Of a DNA stretch of 12,725 nt, positions 1-6,409 are shown piece after piece (position 1 is the stretch's first letter; every line of letters starts with the position of its first letter). The DNA is from Deltaproteobacteria bacterium. GTDB taxonomy: Bacteria > Desulfobacterota > DSM-4660 > Desulfatiglandales > HGW-15. A program made the position numbers and the translations under genes. The stretch lies in NCBI GenBank assembly GCA_019308985.1, contig JAFDHB010000103.1:1-12725 (forward strand). The letters are read 5' to 3'. The notes under the pieces were generated by a model. It was not told where the DNA came from, ran no database searches, and saw only the letters and a list, made by a program, of their open reading frames with translations.

Positions 1-166
1 TTCACCGCTTTTGACTCTCTCCTATGGGGCTAGTGGATATCACGGCACCGAGCACGTTTCACCTTTCCGGCCCCAGCGAGAAAACCCGAGGCGGGTCTAT
101 CCTGACCAAACCTGAGGCCCATTGCTTACGGACTTGCAATATACCCTTTACCACAAAAACCTATTT

Positions 167-247
167 TTAGAAAGCCTTACTCAGATAATTTTTTCTCTTC
201 TTCCGGCTGCCTCCGCTTCCCAAGGGCTTCTCGGGTTGATCCCGCAT
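167..247 (-). CDS. Candidate 26-residue basic small ORF
   Basis: An ATG at 247-245 follows directly on a TGA (250-248) and opens a 26-codon frame ending in TAA at 169-167. AGAAGG lies about 5 bases upstream of the ATG, a reasonable Shine-Dalgarno sequence. The predicted peptide is strongly basic, with an RKKRK run near its C-terminus, and has no membrane segment or domain I recognise. It lies inside the hairpin/direct-repeat region 207-279, so the good start context could be chance. The 30 open codons before the TGA (340-251) read like the tail of a protein cut off by the neighbouring repeat. This could therefore be part of a decayed gene rather than a functional small protein. Confidence 0.15.
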   Translation of the reverse strand: MRDQPEKPLGSGGSRKKRKNYLSKAF

Positions 248-279
248 TCAAGCCTTCTCTTGGGAACCATCTGCCTCCG
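207..279. repeat. 50-bp hairpin flanked by 9-bp direct repeats
   Basis: CTGCCTCCG occurs at 207-215 and again at 271-279 in the same orientation. Between them lies an inverted repeat: TTCCCAAG (217-224) pairs perfectly with CTTGGGAA (259-266), then GGCTT (225-229) pairs with AAGCC (250-254), and GGG (233-235) with CCC (241-243). This gives about 13 bp of stem interrupted by a 4-base bulge. A palindrome bounded by a short direct repeat resembles a very small inserted element with a target-site duplication. No transposase is present, and a chance 9-bp repeat in GC-rich sequence cannot be excluded. Confidence 0.4.
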
Positions 280-340
280 ATCCCGTGGGATCTACAATGT
301 ATCTCGTCAAAGCCCGGTAAAGATCACGTTCAACGAAGTC
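251..340 (-). pseudogene. Possible 3' remnant of an unidentified gene
   Basis: On the minus strand a 30-codon frame runs from GAC at 340-338 to a TGA at 250-248. It begins immediately after an in-frame TGA (343-341) that lies in the arm of the palindromic repeat. The translation contains the stretch ERDLYRALTRYIVD, which has a helical, protein-like composition with alternating charged and hydrophobic residues. There is no start codon in a suitable place. One reading is that the repeat inserted into or deleted the 5' part of a gene that once followed the oxidoreductase gene. The fragment is short enough that this may be coincidence, and I do not recognise the family. Confidence 0.18.
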
Positions 341-486
341 TCAAAAAGTCAAAGTTGGGATGGCAAAGTAAAAAGCTTCAAGTTCAAGGCGCGCGAATCT
401 CGTGTGATGAGGCGTACATAGAAGTACGCCGCAATCACAACGAGGTGAAGCGCAACGCAGAAATTGAGCTTTTAACGAAGCCATCA
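335..486. repeat. ~150-bp palindromic, MITE-like repeat
   Basis: The centre is a strong hairpin: GGCGTAC (411-417), a six-base loop, then GTACGCC (424-430). It is extended by CTCGTGTGAT (399-408) against ATCACAACGAG (434-444), which pair with one bulged base. Complementarity continues outward with gaps: AAAAGCTTCAAGTTC (371-385) against GAAATTGAGCTTTT (460-473), and GCGC-rich segments at 388-395 and 450-458. No protein of its own is encoded; frames through it are by-products of the palindrome. Its right edge contains the stop codon of the oxidoreductase gene (486-484). I recall similar sequences as dispersed repeats in Desulfobacterota genomes, but that is from memory and untested. It could also act as a bidirectional transcription terminator. 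Confidence 0.6.
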
Positions 487-1743
487 CGCTTGAATCCATT
501 TCCCCAGTATCATCTCCAAGACAGAGGGGGCAGGGAAAGGCCTCAGCCTGTCCAACTCTCCTGTCCAATCGAATTTGCGATGAATAGCGGTCTTCAGTTT
601 GCCGGCGATTCTTAAGTCATTCAACAAGTTAGCCCCCTTCAATACACCCTTTTCAAATGAGAGCAACCGGTAACCCTCTCCTGATAGCTCCCGGTCGGAA
701 ATGACCAGGTTCTCCTCTCCTGTGGGGTGCACATCTCCCAGGTGAGCAAAGTCGACTCCGAAGACAGTGCTGACATGGTCGGGTACCGCCCCCCTGTAAC
801 TCACTTTCCCTCCGGCCATATTGCAACCAGCGGTTCTGCCCTGATAACAGGCGTTTCCCCAGAGGCCGACAATCTCCTTGCGCCCGGTGACCAGGTTCAT
901 CCCCTGGCTGACGTCACCGGCAGCATATAGGTCCTCTACCGAGGTACGCATCATGTGATCCACAATTATTCCCTTGTCGATCTCGACCTGGGACGGATCA
1001 ACGAAATCCAGTCTCGGTTCAATACCGATGCTGACAAGGCACAGGTCCGCCTCAAGGATCTCACCACCCTCGAAATGGAAGGCCGCCTTCTTTCTACCGT
1101 CTTCCACTCCCTGCAAGGACGTCTTCAGTCGCAAGTCCACGCCCTTCTTCCTGATGATCCCCTCCACTATGGAAGCACATTTGGGATGCGCCGCGCCTGG
1201 AAGGACTTGGTCTGCAATATCAACCAGCGTGACCCTTGCGCCCTTGGACAACAAGATCTCCGCCATTTTGAGGCCTACGAGGGATGCCCCGATGATCAGC
1301 GCATCCCTGGTCCTTGTAATTGCATCGCTTAGCCGGATGGTATCTTCAGGGGTCCTGAGGGTGTACACGTATCGTGATTCATCGATCCCTGGAGCCCTGG
1401 GAAGAACCGGGCGTGCTCCCGTGGCGACAAGGCAGCGATCATAGGCCAATATGCCGCCATCAGCCAAGCGGGCTTCCCTTGAAAAGGGATCCAGGCTCAC
1501 CAGGGGTAAACCAAAACGGCATCTTACGTCATACCTGGTGTAGAAATCCCTTCCAAAAGGAAAGCAATTCTCGAAGGGAATTTGTCCTGCCAGGAAATAG
1601 GGTGCGAGCATCGGATTGAAGGTCTCGCCGGGAGCGTCCGCCACCATCCGGATCGGGCCTTCATACCCTGCCGCCCTGGCCGCTCGAACCGCGCTTATGG
1701 CCGCACCGCCGTTTCCTACAAAGAGGAGGCCATTGGAGGTCAT
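484..1743 (-). CDS. FAD-dependent NAD(P)-disulfide-type oxidoreductase
   Basis: This predicts a cytoplasmic flavoprotein of 419 residues from the two-dinucleotide-binding-domain family. The N-terminal FAD fold shows GNGGAA at residues 10-15, an ATGARP motif at 107-112, a second NAD(P)-binding Rossmann motif GASLVG at 152-157, and the FAD-closing AAGDVSQG at 274-281. A C-terminal dimer-type domain follows. The region around residues 40-50 has NPMLAPYFLAG, as in ferredoxin/rubredoxin:NAD oxidoreductase relatives, and lacks the catalytic cysteine of CoA-disulfide reductases. The frame is open upstream to 1962, but the ATG at 1743-1741 lies 2 bases past the stop of the FeS gene, and the extra residues would only shadow that gene. 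A strong Shine-Dalgarno sequence is not visible, so translational coupling is likely. It probably shuttles electrons between NAD(P)H and the adjacent FeS protein. Substrate is unknown. Confidence 0.88.
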   Translation of the reverse strand: MTSNGLLFVGNGGAAISAVRAARAAGYEGPIRMVADAPGETFNPMLAPYFLAGQIPFENCFPFGRDFYTRYDVRCRFGLPLVSLDPFSREARLADGGILAYDRCLVATGARPVLPRAPGIDESRYVYTLRTPEDTIRLSDAITRTRDALIIGASLVGLKMAEILLSKGARVTLVDIADQVLPGAAHPKCASIVEGIIRKKGVDLRLKTSLQGVEDGRKKAAFHFEGGEILEADLCLVSIGIEPRLDFVDPSQVEIDKGIIVDHMMRTSVEDLYAAGDVSQGMNLVTGRKEIVGLWGNACYQGRTAGCNMAGGKVSYRGAVPDHVSTVFGVDFAHLGDVHPTGEENLVISDRELSGEGYRLLSFEKGVLKGANLLNDLRIAGKLKTAIHRKFDWTGELDRLRPFPAPSVLEMILGKWIQA

Positions 1744-1745
1744 CT

Positions 1746-2261
1746 TCAATACTCTGGAACCTTTACCAAGGGATCCAGTATTAGGCGAGATGCCTTCTCT
1801 GCCTTCTGGCGAGACAATTCCTCCATAGACCCGTAACCCAAGGCCCGTGTGGGGCAGACCCGCACGCAGGCGGGCTCCATCCCGTATTCTATTCTCCCCG
1901 CGCACAGGTCGCATTTGTGCATCTTGGCCCCGTCGGGAAACTGTGGGGCCCCGAAGGAGCAAGCCAGCAGGCAGCTATGGCAGCCGATACACAGATCTTG
2001 ATCCACACCCACTATGCCGTCCTGCGTTCTCTTGTAAATGGCACCTACAGGGCAGACCATCAGGCAGGGGGCATCTCCACAATGAAGACACGCTATGGAA
2101 ACGAAGGCCATCATGACCCTTGGATAGGAGCCTTTCTCCACTCGTGTCACCTGCCTGAAACTGGGCCCGGATTCCGGCAGGTCTTTTTCGTCCAGGCACG
2201 CGACGATACAGGCCATGCATCCGCTGCACCTCGAAATATCAAAGGAAAAACCCAGTTGCAT
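1746..2261 (-). CDS. Polyferredoxin-like protein with four [4Fe-4S] sites
   Basis: The 171-residue product is a DmsB/HybA/CooF-type electron-transfer protein. All sixteen cysteines of four cluster motifs are visible: C12-x2-C15-x2-C18-x3-C22; C58-x2-C61-x4-C66-x3-C70-P; C91-x2-C94-x2-C97-x3-C101; and C117-x2-C120-x11-C132-x3-C136-P. It has no signal peptide or membrane helix, so it is probably cytoplasmic. I chose ATG at 2261 because GGAG (2271-2268) lies 6 bases upstream; the ATG at 2267 is too close to it, and the longer frame from 2312 begins with TTG and adds residues with no family match. The gene sits 2 bases before the FAD oxidoreductase, suggesting the two proteins form a complex. Families with this pairing include AorA/AorC of tungsten aldehyde oxidoreductase and CooF/FNOR next to CO dehydrogenase; the catalytic partner is not in this window. 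Confidence 0.9.
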   Translation of the reverse strand: MQLGFSFDISRCSGCMACIVACLDEKDLPESGPSFRQVTRVEKGSYPRVMMAFVSIACLHCGDAPCLMVCPVGAIYKRTQDGIVGVDQDLCIGCHSCLLACSFGAPQFPDGAKMHKCDLCAGRIEYGMEPACVRVCPTRALGYGSMEELSRQKAEKASRLILDPLVKVPEY

Positions 2262-2349
2262 CTTCATCTCCTTGCTTCCTGGCACCTTTCTCCTACTCTC
2301 CTTGCTGCTCAAGACATGAAGGTCCCATCCTGCTCATAAGTTGGTGCCC

Positions 2350-3048
2350 TCATTGATCATAGGAATTCAACCGGGCCCTCACAAAAGGCAGGTAAGGCGA
2401 AGATGGAAACATTTCTGAAAACTCCTCCAGGACCTTTTCAGCCCTATCATCCCTGCCCATGAGTTCATACAGCCTTGAAAGGCCTAACATGGCTTGACCC
2501 TTCAAGAAACTTCCGGGGCCCGCTGAGGTTGGTTCCAGCACATCCACTGCTTTTCTTACATCGCCTTTTGCCTCGTAGCAAGCGCCGAGCGCCAAGATTG
2601 CAAGGGACTTATAATACCAGTCCCCAGATATTTCCTCCATGTAGGAACTGTAAAGGGATATGGCTTCGTCATATTCTCCCTTTGTGAACTTGATATAGCC
2701 GAGCTCCGCCAGGGCAAGACCACTGGACTTGGAAAGCCCGTACTCATCCATAACCTTTCTGAAAAGTTGCTCTGACTTGGCAAGCTCCTCCAAATTCGGT
2801 TTTTCCCCCTGGAGTCCCTTGATAAGTCTGTTGTAAGCAGCGTTATAGGTCTCCTGCCCCTTCTTGTCCACATATTTGAGGTAGGTATTGGTCCCCGCAT
2901 ATACCAATATTGCTGCGACAACCACCGCGCCGAGCAGTTTTAGTTTGCCTGCGTGCTGCCTAGCGTATAATATTGCGCGAGCGGAAAAGGTCAGGAACTC
3001 GTCAGGCTTCTTGAGGAGTTCTTTACGGGAAATCTTCTTTTTTGCCAT
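2350..3048 (-). CDS. Single-pass TPR protein, YfgM-like
   Basis: The 232-residue protein has a basic N-terminus (AKKKISRKELLKK), one hydrophobic segment at about residues 37-55, and a C-terminal region of tetratricopeptide repeats. The TPR character shows in segments such as LALAELGYIKFTKGEYDEAI and LGLSRLYELMGRDDRAEKVL. The layout, with a short cytoplasmic tail, one helix and an external TPR domain of about 160 residues, matches YfgM-type periplasmic proteins, which in E. coli associate with SecYEG and chaperones. That specific role is inference. The ATG at 3048 has GGA 5 bases upstream and an AAGGAT further out. It is the first gene of the minus-strand group, 88 bases before the FeS gene, and is divergent from the DedA-family gene. 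The function is general protein-protein interaction as far as the sequence shows. Confidence 0.75.
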   Translation of the reverse strand: MAKKKISRKELLKKPDEFLTFSARAILYARQHAGKLKLLGAVVVAAILVYAGTNTYLKYVDKKGQETYNAAYNRLIKGLQGEKPNLEELAKSEQLFRKVMDEYGLSKSSGLALAELGYIKFTKGEYDEAISLYSSYMEEISGDWYYKSLAILALGACYEAKGDVRKAVDVLEPTSAGPGSFLKGQAMLGLSRLYELMGRDDRAEKVLEEFSEMFPSSPYLPFVRARLNSYDQ

Positions 3049-3180
3049 ATTTTTCCAATATCCTTTTATTTTAAGTGGTTACTTCATTTAGCAGAGCCAT
3101 TTGAATCAGTCAAGGCAAAAAGGCCCGGGGACTTTGAGCCCAGGATCGCCTAAATTTCACAGGGAATACTACCTTTGTAT

Positions 3181-3257
3181 CGGCTTGAATCCGGAAGATC
3201 GGAGGGCTGAAAGCCGGATTATGTGAACAGGCTCGTGCTGCTAACGAGACCCAGGAG
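3181..3257 (+). promoter_or_regulatory. Structured leader of the DedA-family gene
   Basis: Two mutually exclusive stems share bases 3214-3216. One is CGGCTT (3181-3186) with AAGCCG (3211-3216), which encloses TCCG/CGGA (3190-3193/3200-3203). The other is AATCCGG (3188-3194) with CCGGATT (3214-3220). A third hairpin, CTCGT (3232-3236) with ACGAG (3244-3248), ends five bases before the Shine-Dalgarno AGGAG (3253-3257). Alternative pairing upstream of a ribosome binding site is what an attenuator or riboswitch would show. I recognise no known riboswitch class, and stems this short also arise by chance. Confidence 0.3.
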
Positions 3258-3266
3258 CACAAATTC

Positions 3267-3893
3267 ATGAAAGATCTTATCGACCATCTCCTGACGTCAA
3301 TAGGGACGCTTCCCGACGTGCTGGCCTACCTATTGCTTGGTTTAAGTGCCTTCCTCGAAAACGTCGTATCCCCGATCCCGGGGGATACGATAAGTGCCCT
3401 CGGGGGCTTCCTTGCCGCCACGGGCCAGCTCGGGCTGATCGGGGTATATATCTCCACCACCATCGGTAGTCTCGCGGGATTTATGTGTCTGTTTTTGATA
3501 GGGAAACACCTAGGGAGGCCCTTTTTCATCAAGAAAGATTACAGGTTCTTCAGGGCCGAGGAAATAACCAAGGTAGAGGAATGGTTCGGAAAGTACGGTT
3601 ATTTGGTCATTGCCTGCAACAGGTTTCTACCCGGCCTCCGATCCGTTATTTCCATTGCCAGTGGGATATCGGGAATGAAGAGCCACTTGGTGGCCCTCCT
3701 GTCCCTTCTGAGCTGCGCTGTCTGGAATCTCATCTGGATCGTCTCCGGCTATATGATCGGGAGCAACTGGGAAACCGTCAAGTCAAGTGTCTTGAAAATG
3801 CAGGTAAAATACAATGTGGTCGTGTTCACTCTTCTCGCTCTGGTGGTAGTTTATGTAATATTCAGGAAGAGATGGCCTCGAAAAAAGCAGTGA
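3267..3893 (+). CDS. DedA-family (SNARE-associated) inner-membrane protein
   Basis: The 208-residue protein has several hydrophobic segments (about residues 17-35, 42-80, 111-135, 140-165 and 180-199) and ends in a basic tail. Family motifs are visible: an ENVVSPIPGD segment with an acidic residue at E31 near the first helix, and the signature RFLPGLRSVISIASG at 119-133, with the paired arginines R119 and R125 followed by GM (136-137). DedA proteins are polytopic inner-membrane proteins. Members have been linked to undecaprenyl-phosphate or phospholipid recycling, membrane potential and cation resistance; which applies here cannot be told. The ATG at 3267 has AGGAG (3253-3257) nine bases upstream. 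The gene reads away from the minus-strand TPR gene, with 218 bases between the two starts, and 162 bases separate it from moaA. Confidence 0.85.
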   Translation: MKDLIDHLLTSIGTLPDVLAYLLLGLSAFLENVVSPIPGDTISALGGFLAATGQLGLIGVYISTTIGSLAGFMCLFLIGKHLGRPFFIKKDYRFFRAEEITKVEEWFGKYGYLVIACNRFLPGLRSVISIASGISGMKSHLVALLSLLSCAVWNLIWIVSGYMIGSNWETVKSSVLKMQVKYNVVVFTLLALVVVYVIFRKRWPRKKQ

Positions 3894-4055
3894 AGACATG
3901 GATAAGACAACAAGAAATGGATTCAGTCCTTGCAAGTATTTGATTTTTTCCTTCCAGGGCTTTATATTTGCAATATTGACTTTTTTCCTGAAGGTGACGA
4001 CACGCGGTTTATTAGTGCTTTCTTATTACCATCGTTTGAGGACGGGTCCTAGGTT
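3894..4055 (+). other. Gap between the DedA-family gene and moaA
   Basis: This 162-base gap contains no gene. Seen here are AT-rich tracts around 3940-3990 and an imperfect inverted repeat, CCTTCCAGG (3950-3958) against CCTGAAGG (3987-3994), with a 28-base loop. A GAGGA (4038-4042) lies upstream of the moaA ATG at a usable but slightly long distance, and overlaps an AGGAC-GG-GTCCT palindrome (4039-4050). I see no structure matching the molybdenum-cofactor riboswitch. moaA probably has its own promoter here, but I could not place -35 and -10 boxes with confidence. Confidence 0.3.
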
Positions 4056-5051
4056 ATGGTCATAGAGCAACCCATAAGGGCAGGGCACAAGCCCATAAAC
4101 TACTTGCGGCTTTCGGTCACGGATCGGTGCAACTTGAGATGTGTTTACTGTATGCCCGAAGAAGGGATAGACTTCTTGCCCCACAGCAACATCCTCACCT
4201 ATGAGGAAATGCTCCACCTGGTAAAACTCTCCACAAGGGGCGGAATACGGAAAGTCCGCTTGACCGGTGGCGAACCCTTGGTGCGAAAAGGATTCATCGG
4301 TTTCCTGGAAAAGTTGTGTGAGATAGAAGAATTGGAAGAGATCACCCTGACTACCAACGGGGTGCTCTTGAAGGAATATGCTCAAGCCTTGAAGGAATGT
4401 GGTGTTTGTCGTTTGAACGTGAGCCTTGACACACTCAAACCGGAGAGGTTTTATCAGATCACAGGACGTGATTGTTTCGACAAAGTCTGGGAAGGGATAC
4501 TTGAGGCGGAAAAATGCGGCTTCAGCCCCCTGAAAATTAATGTGGTGGCCATCAGGGGGCTCAATGACCAAGAAATCCTGGACTTTGCCCGCCTCACCAT
4601 GGAAAAACCTTTCCATGTCCGCTTCATCGAACTCATGCCGGTCGGCAAGGAAAACATATGGAGTGATGAAAAATTCATATCCACGGAGGAGATCCTTGCC
4701 ATTATCAAGACCCTGGGTCCTTTGAGGCCCATTTTGTCCAACTCTCTTGACGGTCCGGCAGAGAGGTACATTCTGGACGGTGGCAAGGGAGAGATAGGCC
4801 TGATAGGGGCCATGAGCCACCATTTCTGTGATAGCTGCAACAGGCTGCGGTTGACAGCGGAGGGGCACATCAGGAGCTGCCTCTTCTCCGACCAGGAGAT
4901 CGACGTCAAGACCCCGCTGAGGGAAGGAAAAGGAGACGAGTATATCCTTGAATTGCTGAGATCCGCCGCCATAACCAAGACAAAGGACTCCGGTCCTATC
5001 AAATCGGGGCCCCGGAAATGTATACGCCACATGTCCAGTATCGGGGGCTAA
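4056..5051 (+). CDS. moaA: GTP 3',8-cyclase MoaA (molybdopterin biosynthesis)
   Basis: MoaA is the radical SAM enzyme that, with MoaC, converts GTP to cyclic pyranopterin monophosphate, the first step of molybdenum/tungsten pterin cofactor synthesis. The 331 residues are full length for the family. The N-terminal cluster motif is C25-x3-C29-x2-C32 within TDRCNLRCVYCMPE, followed by LTGGEPLVR (69-77), which binds S-adenosylmethionine. The second [4Fe-4S] cluster, which holds GTP, is ligated by C258-x2-C261-x13-C275. The C-terminus is the conserved Gly-Gly tail (MSSIGG), needed for activity in characterised MoaA proteins, so the gene looks intact. The start ATG at 4056 gives the expected N-terminal length. 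A second radical SAM gene follows 36 bases downstream on the same strand. No other moa, moe or mod gene is in the window. Confidence 0.96.
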   Translation: MVIEQPIRAGHKPINYLRLSVTDRCNLRCVYCMPEEGIDFLPHSNILTYEEMLHLVKLSTRGGIRKVRLTGGEPLVRKGFIGFLEKLCEIEELEEITLTTNGVLLKEYAQALKECGVCRLNVSLDTLKPERFYQITGRDCFDKVWEGILEAEKCGFSPLKINVVAIRGLNDQEILDFARLTMEKPFHVRFIELMPVGKENIWSDEKFISTEEILAIIKTLGPLRPILSNSLDGPAERYILDGGKGEIGLIGAMSHHFCDSCNRLRLTAEGHIRSCLFSDQEIDVKTPLREGKGDEYILELLRSAAITKTKDSGPIKSGPRKCIRHMSSIGG

Positions 5052-5087
5052 CATCTCCTCTGTGGACGCGCCCCTTTGAAGACATCC

Positions 5088-6320
5088 ATGCGATCCTTCC
5101 ATGAAAGAACTATCCTTGCAACTGGTGCGAGTGCCGGCAGGCGCTCGTCCCCGGTAAAGATCCTCGCTGGGGGGATCCTCTCCTGGCCCGGTCTGGTTAA
5201 GCGTCGACTGGCACCAATCGCGGATAAGGTCGTCAAGTCCAAGTCCCTGAAGGGGAGACGCTGGCGCCTCTTGCAAGTGGAGTCCTCCATTGCATGCAAT
5301 TTGCGCTGTGTCATGTGCCCCTGGAAAGAGATGGCCAAAAAAGGGGGGGTGCAGGGAATCATGTCCCAGGAGGTATGGGTCTCCATCCGGCCCCATCTCC
5401 CTGAAACTCAAATCGTGGATTTTACGGGAGGCGGCGAACCCTTGCTCCAACCAAGGCTCGCGGAATGGATCAGCGAGGCAAGCAGGGCAGGCTGTGAAAC
5501 AGGGATACTCACCAACGGCCTCCTGCTCAAGAGAGAGACTGCCCAGAAACTTATTGATGCAGGATTGAACATGATATGCGTTTCCATGGATGGCGCTACA
5601 GCCGATGTCTATAACCAGATTCGCGTGGGGTCCAATTTTGACAAGGTATGCGAGAATCTTGCCCAAATCGCTGCCATGAGAAAGGGGCGGATACCCAGGA
5701 CCTCGATAAATTTTGTCCTGATGCCCATGAATTTCCACCAGGTCGAAGACATGGTCCGACTGGCAGTGAAACTGGGAGTGGACCAGGTCAATTTCAAGCA
5801 ATGTGACGTGATCAGGGGGGAGCATGGAAAGGGATACGGATTGTTTGGGCCAGAGGAGACCAAGGAGATAAGGCGCATGGAAAAGGCCCTGGCAAGGGCC
5901 AGAAAGCTGGCCAAGAAGCTCAAGATCGAAACGACCGCCTTTTCCTTTACGCCGGATGAGCTTCCCGTGTGTGAGCAGGACCCCAGGAATTCGGTTTTCA
6001 TTCGCTACGATGGTGCAGTGGGCCCATGCATCAACCTTGCCATAGGCGGACCCACCAGCTTCCTCGGAAAAGACGTCACCATGCCGATTGTACAGTATGG
6101 CTCTCTTCCGGATCAAGACCTGTTGACCCTGTGGGAGACCGAGACATGCAGGTTTTACAGGGTGCGTTTTGAGCAACGCGTAAAGGCCCACGAACAGTCC
6201 ATGGTGAACACCCTGCTGCATTCTTCTGCTAGTCGACACAAGGCCCTGGAATCCGCCAGGCAGGCCATGCTCGAAGCACCCGAAGGCTGCAAGGTGTGCC
6301 ACTACCTTTACGGGATATGA
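5088..6320 (+). CDS. Radical SAM protein with SPASM-like C-terminal cysteines
   Basis: From the ATG at 5088 the product is 410 residues; a TTG at 5076 would add four. A basic N-terminal stretch of about 60 residues precedes the radical SAM core, which has C70-x3-C74-x2-C77 (CNLRCVMCPW) and TGGGEP at 113-118. The C-terminal part holds C295, C314, C354, C401 and C404, ending in a CKVCHYLYGI tail. That spacing suggests one or two auxiliary [4Fe-4S] clusters of the SPASM/Twitch type, as in enzymes that modify peptides or activate other enzymes. No small precursor peptide or target enzyme is adjacent. The position behind moaA suggests co-transcription and perhaps a link to Mo/W enzymes, but this is inference. 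No individual subfamily is assigned. No strong Shine-Dalgarno sequence supports either start. Confidence 0.82.
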   Translation: MRSFHERTILATGASAGRRSSPVKILAGGILSWPGLVKRRLAPIADKVVKSKSLKGRRWRLLQVESSIACNLRCVMCPWKEMAKKGGVQGIMSQEVWVSIRPHLPETQIVDFTGGGEPLLQPRLAEWISEASRAGCETGILTNGLLLKRETAQKLIDAGLNMICVSMDGATADVYNQIRVGSNFDKVCENLAQIAAMRKGRIPRTSINFVLMPMNFHQVEDMVRLAVKLGVDQVNFKQCDVIRGEHGKGYGLFGPEETKEIRRMEKALARARKLAKKLKIETTAFSFTPDELPVCEQDPRNSVFIRYDGAVGPCINLAIGGPTSFLGKDVTMPIVQYGSLPDQDLLTLWETETCRFYRVRFEQRVKAHEQSMVNTLLHSSASRHKALESARQAMLEAPEGCKVCHYLYGI

Positions 6321-6353
6321 TCACGGGCTTCCCGGGCCAATACCCCGTTGCAT

Positions 6354-6409
6354 GTTATCCGTTACTGGTTATCAGTTATCGGTTATTCGTTATTGGTTAT
6401 TTGTTATTG
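6354..6409. repeat. Eight tandem heptanucleotide repeats, GTTATYN
   Basis: Eight head-to-tail 7-bp units fill this segment exactly. Each begins GTTA; seven continue as GTTAT and one is GTTACTG (6361-6367). Position 6 is C or T, and position 7 varies freely among all four bases. The first unit is 6354-6360 and the last 6403-6409, after which the sequence changes to GTGGGGG. The array lies at the convergent end of the radical SAM gene and the LolB-like lipoprotein gene. It supplies the stop codon (6399-6397) and the last few codons of the latter. Short tandem arrays of this kind gain and lose copies by slippage. Confidence 0.9.

Larger units (their letters stand above)
1..334. other. Intergenic stretch without a convincing gene
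   Basis: No open frame here has both a plausible start and a recognisable protein. The stretch lies downstream of the oxidoreductase gene on the minus strand and reaches the window edge. It holds a 50-base hairpin at 217-266, a 9-bp direct repeat at 207-215 and 271-279, and a short open minus-strand frame reading out of the palindromic repeat (340 down to 251). Near the edge, the minus strand shows AGGAG about 13 bases before a GTG at positions 5-3, so another minus-strand gene could begin there; the window ends before this can be tested. I looked for known riboswitch and small-RNA signatures in 1-120 and found none I would defend. Confidence 0.5.

Noticed and set aside
15..120. Minus-strand GTCAGGATAGACC resembling a cobalamin-riboswitch B12 box
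   Set aside because: The spacing inside the box is wrong, and none of the other conserved cobalamin-riboswitch elements occur upstream on that strand.
122..421. 99-codon plus-strand frame beginning TTG
   Set aside because: Its second half is translation of the palindromic repeat, and the first half has no ribosome site or family resemblance.
1744..1962. A 73-residue N-terminal extension of the FAD oxidoreductase
   Set aside because: The extension is out-of-frame reading of the FeS gene. The FAD-binding fold begins within six residues of the ATG at 1743, where family members normally start.
3950..3994. Inverted repeat CCTTCCAGG / CCTGAAGG as a terminator after the DedA-family gene
   Set aside because: The loop is 28 bases, the stem has a bulge, and no T-run follows the second arm.
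4026..6302. A 758-codon open frame on the minus strand opposite moaA and the radical SAM gene
   Set aside because: It lies entirely antisense to two genes with intact catalytic motifs. Its translation is rich in His, Gly, Pro and Leu, as expected from a reversed reading of biased codons, and shows no domain. It is remarkable only for length.
6324..6334. CGGG-CTT-CCCG mini-hairpin after the radical SAM gene as a terminator
   Set aside because: It has a four-base stem with a three-base loop and no T-run follows.
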